DNA of 64,000 bases. Origin: Adiantum capillus-veneris (lineage: Eukaryota; Streptophyta; Polypodiopsida; Polypodiales; Pteridaceae). The position numbers were made by a program, and so were the translations under genes. The DNA is taken from assembly GCA_014529385.2 (NCBI GenBank), contig CM043956.1, forward strand, positions 59,901,120 to 59,965,119, in the 5' to 3' direction. Positions 32,260-44,057 of this stretch are shown piece after piece. The notes under the pieces were generated by a model, which saw only the letters and a program-made list of their open reading frames with translations, was not told the origin of the DNA and ran no database searches. Each line of letters starts with the position of its first letter. The first letter of the stretch is position 1.

Positions 32260-35200
32260 CATCAATAACTTGCTGCCGTTTTATCTTGGTTTGCTTTGTT
32301 GCATGCATCTTTTCTAGCAACTCAATGGTTAGTGGAAAATTGTACTTCTTTAAACGGCATCCACTAATCCAATTAGCCATTGGTTCGTGATCTAGGGTGG
32401 ACAACTTACCTGCTCCACTTGGAGATACGTCTTCAATGATAAACGTTCCATTCCCCTGTTTCTTAAACTTGGGAATGTGTTGCTTAATGGAATATACTAA
32501 AACTAAGTCCCCTTTTTTGAAGATTTTTGTAACTAAATGGGAATCAAAAACTGTTTTTTTTTTTGCTTTTGTGCATGGATGTGAGCTACAGTAGTTAGCC
32601 TTTGCTCATCAAGCTTTTCTGAATCTTCAAGCCTCTCTGATAGTTCATGTCCATTCCACTCAAGATCCTTAGCTACCCTTAGTGTCGGCAATAGAAATTC
32701 TATTGGCAGCATGGCATCAAGACCATAAACATTGTTAAAGGGTGTAGCATTTAAAGTTGTCTTGAATGAAACTCTATAAGCCCATAGAGCGACATGGAGA
32801 TTCATATCCCAATCTGTCTATCCTAAACTAACCACTTTAACACTAGGTTGGTAATGGGACACTTTTATGTCCTGTGAAGTGACCATTTTCCTTGAATTAT
32901 GTCAAGAGTATCAAAATGGATTTTGAGGTGCTATCTATCTAGAAAGTTGTCTCATGAGTTGAAAAAAACTCGACATTTTTTTGGAATATCAATTCCATCT
33001 TTAACATTGTCCGTGCACAACATTTCACAACCTAAACTGTGTGAAAAAACGGGTCCTGTTTTTGGCTTTTTTCAACTTTTTGCAAGTATACCACTCTAGA
33101 ATTCATGTTTGTGAAGTCTATAATGCTAGAGAACTATCTTTAGTAGTCCTCAACATGTCCTGATGCTTCTAGGGAGAAATAAATATTAAAGTTGTAAGTT
33201 ATGACCAAATTACAAAAATTATCAAATCTTGTTTTTTAGCCAATTTTAGCTCTTCTATGATTTTTTTGGTGGATTTCATGATATCCAAATTCATTTTTGA
33301 TTTTCTATGTCGCATATTGTAACATAAAGCTAACATTCCTTGAGTTTTGGGGCACCTAATACCCTATTTTGCATAGTACACAACGATGGTTGATTTTTTC
33401 ATTATGGAAGAAAACGAAACATTCTAGTATATCAAGTATAGCTTTTTCAATATTGTTAGTTTCTTGTGACAACTACATGCATTTTGTAGGTAGTAACCAT
33501 ATCTAGTCATAAGGATCAAATTTGGCTAGATATTGAATAGTTTCTATGGGATTCTACAACTCATAATGTTCAACCCAGTTTTTTCATATTTGCTGTATTT
33601 AACACTTCATCTTTGTCCCCAAGATTCCCCTTGGTAAGAGATGTATTATTATTTTGACATGCTCCATGGCTCCTTATGAATATAAAGGACAATAGGGAAC
33701 TAACAAAACATGCATATATTATTTGTATTGAGCGTGTCTATAGAAACTTTGATGATAGGTTTGTAGAATGGTAAAAATTCAACTTTTTGTACCTATTTAT
33801 TTTGGCAAAACAAAAAATAGCGAGTGAGACGCAATCATATGTTCTGATCACCAACCCATTGAAGTTAACTAGGGAATTTATCTCAAGTCCTACAAAAATC
33901 CCTAATCTTATTTTTATGCAACAAAACGTAAGAAATGACTGTTTTGATGAAAATTCACTGGTCCATCAACTTTGGAGACTTGGTGTGACCAAAAGATGAG
34001 AAATTTTACAAGTTTCTTATTTTTTCCATGCTTAGTAGGCCTTGAACTATAACCTCATGAAAGGATTTTACAAAATGAGTGGATCTACTATGGTTTTGGA
34101 GGTTTTTTTCAAAACCCTGAAAGGACACTTTTATGTCCTGTTAGGTTACCAACCTAGTGTTAATCAATACCGAGCTAAGAATTTTATTTGTATGCTTAGC
34201 TTGTCCATTTGCTTGTGGGTGATAGGGAGCCAATTTGTTATGGATGACCATAAATTCATTAAGAAAATACTCAATTACCTCATTGAGGAAATGAGTTCCC
34301 CATCACTGACAATTTCTATTGGGAGACCATATCTTGTGAACACATTTGCATACAAGAATGCAGATGTGGTTCTGGCATCATTCTTTTGGGTTGCTTTAGC
34401 CTCTACCCACTTGGTCAAATAGTCCGTAGCTACAATGATATATTGAGCTTGGGTTCTATAAACAGGTGGCTGTATTGGCCCAACAAAATCTATACCCCAT
34501 TTGGCAAAAGCTCTAGCCTCCATCATTGGTCTTAAAGGCATGCTATCTATACGAGTTGTCATTTTTGCTCGTTGATTTGCATCACACCTTCAAACATATT
34601 CTTTGGCATTTGCAAAAAATTTGGCCACCATATGCCTGCCATTAAGATTGCTCTTGCGGTGGTTTCACTAGAAAAGTGACCTCCAGCTAATCCAGCATGT
34701 GCTTGTTCTATAATGGGAATATATTCGTCTTCATTTGCCCAAAGACGTAGATGTTTATCCTCTTCTCTTCGATACATTGTCTTCCAATAAGAGCATAGTC
34801 TCTTGCTTCAGTTTCAATTGCTCTTTGGCGATGTTTACTCATATCCTCAGGAAATGTTCTGCTTGATAAGTAAGTAACTACATAGTTACTCCACTTAGGA
34901 ATGAGTGATATTTGGAACAATGTCACATGAGGTATGGGTGCTTGTTTCTGGCATTAAGGACATTTTTTTACAAATGAATGAACATCACTCATAGTTGGCC
35001 AAAATACTCCAAGTCTCAAGATCCGTCGCATAGTTTGGTCTTCCACAAAGTGAAGTCCCACTATGGTAATATGTGCTTGACTTAGGTATTGAGTTTTTTC
35101 TTCAGGATTAATACACAAAATCAATATTCCATCTCGATTTCTTTTGTATATCCTTATAGCTAGTAATTGATACATAGCCAATTGCTCAATTAATCTGGTT

Positions 35201-38140
35201 GTAATAGGAAGTGGTATTTGCGAATCGACTTGAGCTATAGTCATCAAAGATATCATATTTTCTGACCATCGGGGTATCATTTCCACAAAGAATAGATATG
35301 CATTTTGTAGATCATTGTCTACTCCCTTTGGTGGTTCTTCTAAAAGAATCCTTGACAAATGATCTACTCTTTGATGAGTGATGCCCTTTTTAACAACTAC
35401 AATGAAATCAAATTCCAAAGAATGATGAGCCATCTCATATTCTTCCTGTGTTGCATGGCTTGTTGACCAAGTACAATAAGGCCTGGTGGTCCACAAAGAA
35501 TACAAATTTGTTAGGTAATAGGTAATGTCTATACTTTTTTATAGCATAGATCATCCTAATCCTTCCCTTTTTGTGGTTGCATAGTTTTTCTTTTCCATAT
35601 TCAATTGTCTACTAGCATAAGAAATAGGAAAATCAATTTTCTCGTCTCTTGGTTGGGCTAGGATACACCCAATGGCAAAATTGGAAGCATCTACATGTAT
35701 GTGGAATATCTTATTCCAATTTGGTGCTTTCAATATTGGAGCTGAAGTGAGAACTTGTGCAAGCTTCATGAAGGATTCTTCACACTCATCAGTCCATTCA
35801 AAGAGTATAATCAAGCTGTACATGGGTTTTTCAATTATAGCGTACATGTAAATAAATTGTCTGTAATATCCACAATGTCCCATGAAACCCCTTTGACTGT
35901 TGTCGGTCTAGGCAAATTAGCAATAACATGAATTTTATCCATGTCAGTAGCTATGCCATTTTCAGACACTATATGTCCAAGAATTTTTCCTTGTCTGCCC
36001 ATAAATGTGCACTTTTCAGGATTTAAGAAAATCCCATAAAGTCTACATTTTGTGAATACCTTTTTGAGGTGTTCAAAATGATCAGCCCAAATTGATGAAT
36101 GTACACATAGATCATCCATATATACTTCCAAGAAATTCCGCAGATACTCTTTAAAAGCATGGTTCATCAATCTTTGAAAGGTGGCAGGAGCATTAGTTAA
36201 CTCAAAAGGCATAACCAGATAGGCAAAAATACCCCATAAAGTTGCAAATGTAGTTTTATGCTGATCTTTGGGGTCAACCAAAAGTTGATTGTATCCCGAA
36301 AAGCCATCTAAAAAGCTATAAACTTCTTCTCCTTCAACTCGTTCTAAAACATGATCAGTGATTGGAAGAGGAAAGTTGTCTCTAATGGTGGCTCCATTGA
36401 CTTTCTTGAGATTGACACACACCTTTAATTTTCCATTTTTCTTGGGTACTACCACAATTGGAGACACCCAATCTGTGTGTTCAATTTCATAAATGAATTC
36501 GGCTTCCTTTATCTTTTCTATCTCCTCTTTGATCTTTCTGGAAAATGTTTTATTATAAGTGTATGGCCTTTGTCTGCTTGGTTTCGCATCATCTCTCATA
36601 GGTAGGGTATGTTGACAGATTTTTGGATCACCACCCTTGCGATCCTTACAAGACCAAGCAAAGATATCTTGATATTATTTTAGTAAGCTTAACAAAAGTT
36701 CTTCTTCTTCTTTTGTCAGGTCGTTTGCAATGTAGGCAGGTCTAGGCTCTTCTCCTGGTTTGGCCATATCTATCTTTTTTGCGTTTTCAGTTCCTTCGAA
36801 GGACTCACCCTGTTTTCGTAGTTCCCTGACAGGTTGTTCGACTATGACTTTCAATCCTAAAGAGTATATATTATTGTAATGAGATGGAACACTCATTATA
36901 TCTTTACCTTCCTCCTCAGTGGTTCCATTTTAGTGGTAGATATCTCCTATAGAGCTTTCTTCAACTCTTGATACTTCTTTCTCCGTTCAACTTGTGTCAT
37001 GGTTGAACCCTTGTCCTGATAATTAGGTTTTCCTTCAGTTTTCTTTCTCGTTTTTCTCAAATTTTTTGATATTTCTTGCTTTTTTTTTAAAGGATATCTA
37101 CCAGTGATTTTGTCTTTGACACAATCATGTGCATCTATTTGCATCAGAAACTATGTTCTATTAGAGACTGATGGCATAGTTCTAGCTTTCAAGTTTCTCG
37201 TGTCTCTTTTTCTTCTATACCATTTCTGTCTTCTTGGTTTCTGGTTTGGAAAGTCAAAAGAATTTTCCTCCCCTCCTTTCATGAGTAGTTTAGCTCTCAC
37301 ATGCTCTTTTTCTGACCCCAAATCATCTGAGATAGTTGAATGTTCTTCTATCTCATTTGTTGCATCATAGTAGAGGTCTAAAAGACTTGTTGAGCCTTCA
37401 TCAAGTTCTGGGAATCTTGAGTTTTGTATTCAATGTGAAGGGTTGAGATCATTTGTATGGGAATTATGTCATAGCCATCCTCATTGCAAAATTGAGTAGG
37501 CGTAGATGTATTTACACATACATCCATTGTTGCTAAAATTTGAGTCCACTCAAATGGCTAAAACAAATGCTCTGGAAAGGGTTCAGGTACATAAGCTTCA
37601 TCTGTGCAATCCCTTTCTAAGATACATGCTTCTTGTTTTAGGCTCCCATTTTCTGAGGCTCCGTACATCCAAATAGGTGTGTCTTTGTTTAACCAAGATG
37701 GAAGCTTAGTTTCAGCTGAAGAGACTGAGTTTCAGCTGAAGAGACTGAGTCAAATTCTTGTATGGGCATTTTCATGACATCTCTAAAAGTGTGATCTTTT
37801 AGATTAACCCTTGTTATTGATCCCACTTGCTTCAATTACATGTAATTGTTTTCCCAATCTTGGATGAGTTGTACTTGTCGCATGAAAGGTCTTCCCAAGA
37901 TGATTTCGTAATTGAGTTTCTTTCCAAAGTCCACTATTGCAAAAGTGTGTTGATAATCAATCCCACCGGAATTAACTATCACTTTTTCAAGCAGTCTTAA
38001 GGGTCTTTTGATGTGTCCATCACCAATTGCAATTTCATTCGAGTTTGTCTAATGGTTGGTTGTCTCCATGATTCCCATATTGCTTTCACGGCTATGGCTA
38101 GCGTCTTTCCCACTATCTATATTGCCATGGTTTCTATATC
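32260..38140 (-). pseudogene. Ty3/gypsy pol (broken, split by an insertion)
   Basis: Pol of a minus-strand gypsy element, decayed into several frames. In order: protease remnant with DSG and NYEIILGRPFM (about 38110-37850); reverse transcriptase (36599-35835) with WVSPIVVVPKKNGKLKVCV, FSGYNQLLV and the catalytic LEVYMDDLCVHS; RNase H (35883-35400) with FHIHVDASNFAIGCIL and QRVDHLSRI; a first H2C2-type zinc finger (35110-34954, GLHFVEDQTMRRILRLGVFW); a linker; a second H2C2 finger (34777-34559, AHAGLAGGHFSSETTARAIL); integrase core (34562-34160, WGIDFVGPIQPP, IIVATDYLTKWVEAKATQKN); and after the insertion at 32841-34159 the rest of integrase (ALWAYRVSFKTTLNATPF) and the C-terminal module (WISGCRLKKYNFPLT). 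Several stops make it inactive. No second RNase H is seen. Confidence 0.8.
32841..34159. mobile_element. TTAA-flanked inverted-repeat element in pol
   Basis: About 1.3 kb inserted in the integrase gene. Both ends read CACTAGGTTGGTAA inward and are followed by a subterminal GGACA-TTTTA-TGTCC mini-palindrome. TTAA lies at both borders (32837-32840 and 34160-34163). It carries no recognisable transposase and looks like a non-autonomous DNA transposon. TTAA duplication suggests a piggyBac-like mechanism; if the terminal A is counted in the repeat, a TA duplication of the Tc1/mariner type is also possible. The CACTA superfamily is less likely because no 3-bp duplication fits. Confidence 0.65.
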
Positions 38141-38149
38141 ATTATATCT

Positions 38150-41100
38150 CACCAAAAGAGTTGTGTTTCCTTCTTCCCCTTCATAGTATTCTCCGAGGTT
38201 GTTCATTGAAACGGACCTAATCTCTTTGTTATCCATTTCGTGTTTCAATTCTCCCAAATTTTTTGCGATTAGCCCTGTTATCCCCACCTTCTCTAGAGTT
38301 TTTTATAGATCATTCCATAAATATGGTCTGATTTTTAACAGTTCTACTAAAGTAAGAGTGCATTGGATGGGAGTAGACATGATTAAGTGGATGTTGTCTA
38401 CCTCCAGGTTCTGTTCCGCTCTTTTTATGTAAGTGTTTTTACACACTATGGATTCATCTTCGTTATCTCCCAAGTAAGAGGGTAGTGTTTTCAAAGTCAT
38501 TGGTTTAGACATTCCTGAAGCTTCAGAGCTGCAATCCCCATACAAGGATTGTACATCTATGTCCATATCAGGAGATAGGTTGTCTAACCAAGCTTCTTCT
38601 ATAGGAGCTGACTTCAGAGTTAGGCTCCCATCATTAATATTTGTAACATTTTCCCACAAGTGTCCTGGCCAGTCTTCTTCTACGAACGGAATTCCATCTA
38701 AGGCATCTTAACTGTCAAGCACTATGAGTTCTGGCTCTTTAGTTTCAAGGTGGGGTTCTACCACCACTTCAGATTTCTTTTTACATGTTCCTTCCACCAC
38801 AAGCTCCTCAGGCTTTGCTATACTCTCGAGCTTGGGTTTTTGTTTTTCTAGCACCTCTTGAGTAATTCTTACTAGATTTTGATAAACTTCAAGCTTAGCT
38901 ACTTCCATATCTAGAGAAGGATAGTTTTTTCATTTGTTTTCCATGTTTTCGCCTACTTTAAGTCCCACTTGGTAAGCTTCCAAGGCTGCATTGGTTGGCT
39001 CAAAAATTTTGTCTACCAAAATTGATCCTCCAAACTTCACTGTGGTTTCCTTGATTTCACTTTCAGTTTCTTTCACTTTTTCCGGGAATAGTTTCTTGGC
39101 TTTCTCCTCAATTTCAGCCCTTTGTTTTTGTTTCTCATCTCATACCTTTTGCTTTTGCTTCTCTTGGTCTTTTGAGAGGAAATTTTAGTATTCTCCTAAT
39201 CATCAGAGGAGTTATGTTTCTTTTTCTTAGCTTAGGCTCTAGTGATTACCTTGATTGGAACAATAGGTTCACTCTCAGATGAGATACTAGGTATCACTTG
39301 GACTACGTTCACTACTGTTTTACCCTTCTTTAAAGGATTTTTTGGACAATCTTTAGGGAAGTGTCCTCCCTTTTTGCAACATTGTATACAAAAAGCTTCA
39401 ACTGGCTTAATGTTCTTGTCAAGCTCTGGCCATTCATTTTTCCAGTGATCATCTGCACCACGTTTATGACAGTTCCCAGTTCTTGGCTTAATCATGTGTC
39501 TTACCAGTGGAGGTCTAACACCTTGATTAGCTACATAGTACATCGATGCTCTGGTGTAGTATAAGTCACAAGTTCTTCCATTGGTGGTGGATGTGAATTA
39601 TACCAATCTCCTTCTACCATTACTGTAGATGGACTAGGCTCAACATAGGGTGTAACAGGCACTAGTGCTTGTTCATCTATGTCCCCCTTTAAATGATGTA
39701 CTTTACAGGTACTGCATTATGTCCAAGATATGGAGGTTTTTCACCCAACACAGGTTGAGGTCTTTCCATACCCATCGGTGGTCTTTGAGATGGGGACATA
39801 TTAGGTTGATATTTGTACATGGGTTGTACTTATGGCCTCATAGGCACATACTGAACATTTCCCTCATACTTTAGTCAGTAATAACACTCATTGGTCTCAT
39901 GGTTGGTCCATTCACCCTCGATTTCACACCATTTTTGTGGCCTAATTGGTTGTCCCTGTTGAGGCATCCCTTCCCCTGGTCCCCTCATAGGTGCTTTTTA
40001 AATGTTAATCATCATTTCATTCATCCTTTTGAGCATGTCTTCTATGGATGTAAGCGGTGCTGAAGTAGTAGTTCCCACTTCTGCTGGTTTGGTGGATGTT
40101 GTTTTCTCACTTTGGTTATCCTTAGAGATATCTTCTTCATTGAAAATATCACAATTGTCTCCTAAGTCAATAGCATCTGACACACACTCTTCTAGGGTCA
40201 TATGTTTCTTGCTATACAATATAGCATGAAATTATTTGTTTAGCAGTCCCTCTAGAAACAAGGATACTAGTCTTTCTTCTGCAGGTATTTCTAGTTTTGG
40301 GCATCTTGCAATGTATTCCTTCGTTCTAGTACACAATCCCTAACGGGCTCACCTTGTTTCTGTTTGAAGCTATAGATTTGAGCTATCGTATTATGTTTGA
40401 TCCCCATTTTGGAACATGCAGCTACAAATCCTTGAGCTAATGTATTTAAGTCCATGATTGACCTCGATGGAATGTTTTGGAACCATGTCAGTGCTTTTCC
40501 TTCTAATGTCATTCCAAATCCCTCAAACTGAGTATGGAAATCAAATATGCGTTTTGCTCTTAGCACTTGTTTAAAGTGTGCTAAGTGGTCATATGGATCC
40601 CCAGATTCACTGTCTTTCCATTTTTGAAAATCAGCTGGTCTAACACGTCTAACTCCTGGTCGTCTGGAAGTTGGTCCTATTCCAAGTCCTTTAAACCAGC
40701 CTGTTGAAAATAGTGACTCATGTAGCCCTAGAGTGGCTTTAGTGTCACCCGGTTTTCTTTGTGATGAGGTAGTTTCTAATTTTTTAACATTGCTCTCAAA
40801 GATCTCTCGTGGAGTTCATCTCTTGGAATAGTTTCTGGTCCTTGGCCCAATATCCAATCCCTGATGGAGTACCCTTGTTATTTGGTTTGTTCAACCTCTT
40901 TAGGACTCATCATAACAAACTTATTGTTATAACAATCCCTAAATAGGTAGGTTGGTAGATCTGCTAAACCCTTGTCTTTGATTTTGAAGATATAGATGAT
41001 CTTCATGCGTGTTAATTGTCCTGATTTGGCATGAGAAGTCTATAGAAGATATTTGACATTTCTATCCTCCCAATAGTAGACTCCGATCCTAGGATTATCC

Positions 41101-41617
41101 GTGCTAAGCCATTTCAAGGGCTTCAAATCAACTTGATCATATCCCTCAAATTCTAAAGTCGATGGTCCTTCTTTTGTTGCCATACCTGGAATTATGGTAT
41201 TTACTTCTAATCCTCATTTGTCTATCACGTCAGGGTTTTCAACTTGTAAATACTGAGTTTTGTTTTTATCCATATACATTTTTCCTTGTTTGTTTGCCTT
41301 GATTTCCTTTTCAAACTCTATGTCATGGTCATCGATGTGAATAGTATACTCTTCATTAGGATCCAGGTAAACCTGAGCTCCATGGCGATTAGTCTTATAA
41401 AAGGTGAGTTGTGTTTATACCGCACTGTCGTTCCGGTTCCTGAATGAGTCGAATAGGAAGACATTTCAGATGTTGATTCTAAAAATGTTTTTGAGACTTC
41501 TTCAAAGATAGTGTCCAAGTTATCGCATTGATTCACACTCTCCTCTGTGGATACTCTACTAGCGGTCTCTCCAAATATGGCTTGATTTTCTAGTATACGA
41601 CCAGATCTAAGGTTCAT
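38150..41617 (-). pseudogene. Ty3/gypsy gag region (broken)
   Basis: Upstream of pol on the minus strand. It starts MNLRSGRILENQ at 41617. A gag core lies at 40566-40291 (LEGKALTWFQNIPS, DLNTLAQGFVAAC and KQKQGEPVRDCV). Two degenerate zinc-knuckle-like motifs follow (39543-39232): CHKRGADDHWKNEW, which has lost two cysteines, and CIQCCKKGGHFPKDC, which has one residue too many between the second C and the H. A long acidic and basic linker (39200-38200) leads to the protease. Stops and shifts are frequent. The protein would have packaged the element RNA. Confidence 0.65.
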
Positions 41618-43480
41618 ATAGACTTGTGAAGCCTTGGATAGAGTACTTACCGTCGAATTGACTTGTTATCAGTTTCTTCCACTTGATGTGATTGCAACTT
41701 GTGTCAAGCTTTCAACTCCTTGTCTGCAACCTGATTCCTGTATCAGTTTTAATCAAGTTAGCTATTCTTTCACAAAGACTGTACAATTTTTGCTAACTAT
41801 TGTGACTGGTCTACATGTATCACTTCATTTTCAGCTAGGTGAGTCAGCAATTGAGATTTTCACATTCTACTTTTGCAAAAAGCCAAAGGACTAATTTGCA
41901 ACCTGGAAATTGAGTGAACATGTACTAATTTGGATTCGATTGAACCCAAAAGTGCCCGGTAGCCTTGTAATATGTCGGTCTAACACTATACAAGCTCAAA
42001 AGTCCAAAATGTTGTCTCTATGTATCAAAAGTAAATAATCGGGCTTATTTACTTTTCTCAAATTTTTGCACTTTTTGGCTTGTGTTGCCAGGTATTCAAC
42101 TTGTTATGGTTCCTGGACAGGTTTCACTGAATTTGAACAAAATTTGTCCAAGTTATCAACTGTTTTGTGTCCGTAGATTCGGTTTTTGAGAATCTGGCTT
42201 AAGTCTCACTTTAGTGATCCAAATTTCACCAAATTTGATTTGTGGACTCTACTTGATATGCTTGACCTTGTGGTATACTTAAATGTGCAAGAATGTGTCC
42301 AATTTTGTAGTAGAAGTAAATAATCACGATTATTTACTCGTATTTTTATTCAATTTTTTGACACAATGTTGATGCAAAATGGTTATGTAGCTCACTTAAG
42401 CTCCCTAGCCAAGTTTCATCAAGTTTGGATAATCCATGTTCAAATGGTCAACAATTTTGTGTTTGTAGATTGACTTTGCAAATTTGGCCACAATTTTCAC
42501 TCCAATGATCCAAATCTTACCAAATTTGATTTGTGGGTTTAATTTAACATGCTAAAACCAGTGGTATATTGGGTTGGTCAAAAAAGTTGAGAAATGGGAC
42601 AAAAGTAAATAATCATGATTATTTACTTCTAGCAAATTTTTGCATCTTTTTGGTCAACAGAGCATGTACACTTGTTTAACACATCAATATAAGCCTATGA
42701 GTCAAGTTTCACTGAGTTTGAACAAAAAGTTTCCAGTTTACACTCAAGTTCTCGACAATCAGTACAGATGTTAGTTTTTACCAAGGTTTTGGTCAGTTTG
42801 GTGATCCAAATCTATGGGCCTTTACAAAAGATGTTTGTACACCTGCATAGAGTCTCTGGTATCAACCTTGGTCATTTTTAAGTTGAAAGTAAATAATCAT
42901 GATTATTTACTTTTGGCTTAAAATGAGTACTTTTTCAACTTTTTCAGTGGACAGTCTTTTTATGATCTATCTTAAGCCTCTAAATCAAGTCAAAACTTAA
43001 TTTGGCCTAAAATGTCAAGAAAATTTAAATAATTTGAGTTTTTGCAAACTCTTGAAATTTTACCTCAAATGTGTCCTTAAGCTTACCCACTGGTTCATAC
43101 AACTTTTAAAGCATAATCTCCAGTCAGGTTCAATGGTGGACAGTCTTCTGGTGCTATTTCTAGCCATAGACCTGAAATCTTGCAACTTCACATAAACAAC
43201 TCACAACTGATTCTTTTGGATAGAGCAATGTTCTGAGATCCCACGTCGGATTCTACTTACCCTACTCCTAGGTTCTATTGCAATGGGGTTGTGGAAAGTG
43301 TCCACAAACACTCGTTTTCTTGTTTTTCATGGTTTTTTGAGCCTTGATCTTAAAACTTGTCTCATCCATCAATCATTCTCAAAATCCTAATCTAATCCTA
43401 CAATCCTAAAAGGTACTTAGCAAGTAGAACCTACTTCCAAGCTACCGAATTGTTGCACTTCTTTGTAATAGTACGTTGCA
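41618..43480 (-). other. Leader of the gypsy element
   Basis: About 1.9 kb without a gene, upstream of gag in element orientation. It contains the palindrome array at 42031-42910. I could not define a 5' LTR or primer site in it. Confidence 0.45.
42031..42910. repeat. Periodic palindrome array upstream of gypsy gag
   Basis: Four copies (42031-42052, 42316-42337, 42605-42626, 42889-42910) of GTAAATAATC-NN-GATTATTTAC, spaced 285, 289 and 284 bp. Between them a diverged monomer repeats, for example GATCCAAAT-T-ACCAAATTTGATTTGTGG at about 42215 and 42505. It is the same monomer as at 29109-29704. Confidence 0.8.
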
Positions 43481-44057
43481 TTCTCTCATTCTCTCCGCAA
43501 CTCTGATTGTACCTGGACTTGTGCGTTATTTAGTGCTTCAATTTGTTGCTTTGACTGCAAGGATTCTGCTGCTGCTCTAGATGCTTTTTTTTGTTGTCTT
43601 CTAACTCCAGCTCCTTTAGGTTGTAAAGAACCCTTTGACATTACTGCAGTTTGATCTGCTCTAAGTGATCGTCAATGTCAAATGACTTAACTATCTCCGC
43701 TCCTTCTTTCATGGCCGCTTGTGTGCGTGGCGATCTTGGCCTATGCTAGTCTTTTTGGCTCTAATTCGATTGCTCATCCACCTCATCTTTCTTTTCTCTT
43801 TGTTTCAAATCTATTAAGGCATTACAGGTTGTGGCAGGCTTTTTGTTTGTGACTCTATTTTTTGATCCGTTTGTTGTTTCGTCTGCTTTCCTTCGACCCC
43901 CTTGCTCTAACCGTCCTTCACTTTCTCCTTTCTCTTTTTCTGGCGTCTCTGAAAGTGTCTCAGCATCCTTGGGAGAACCAAGGTCTTGATGTTTTTGGTC
44001 CTGTGTGTCGCGTTGTTCCTCTCCTTGCGAGTGATTTTCCTCTTTTTTACTCTTACC
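43481..44057 (-). pseudogene. Charged coiled-coil fragment, X-ORF-like
   Basis: The minus strand codes charged, coiled-coil-like sequence in broken frames (KELELEDNKKKHLEQQQ and, at 44057-43761, ETPEKEKGESEGRLEQGGRRK). It resembles the charged C-terminal part of the D-element X-ORF in composition and position, but not by clear alignment. It abuts the copia sequence at 44058. Its identity as an X-ORF tail is a guess. Confidence 0.3.

Noticed and set aside
32837..34163. CACTA-superfamily transposon
   Set aside because: Ends begin CACTA, but the flanks give TTAA (or TA) and not a 3-bp duplication, and no TNP-type gene is present.
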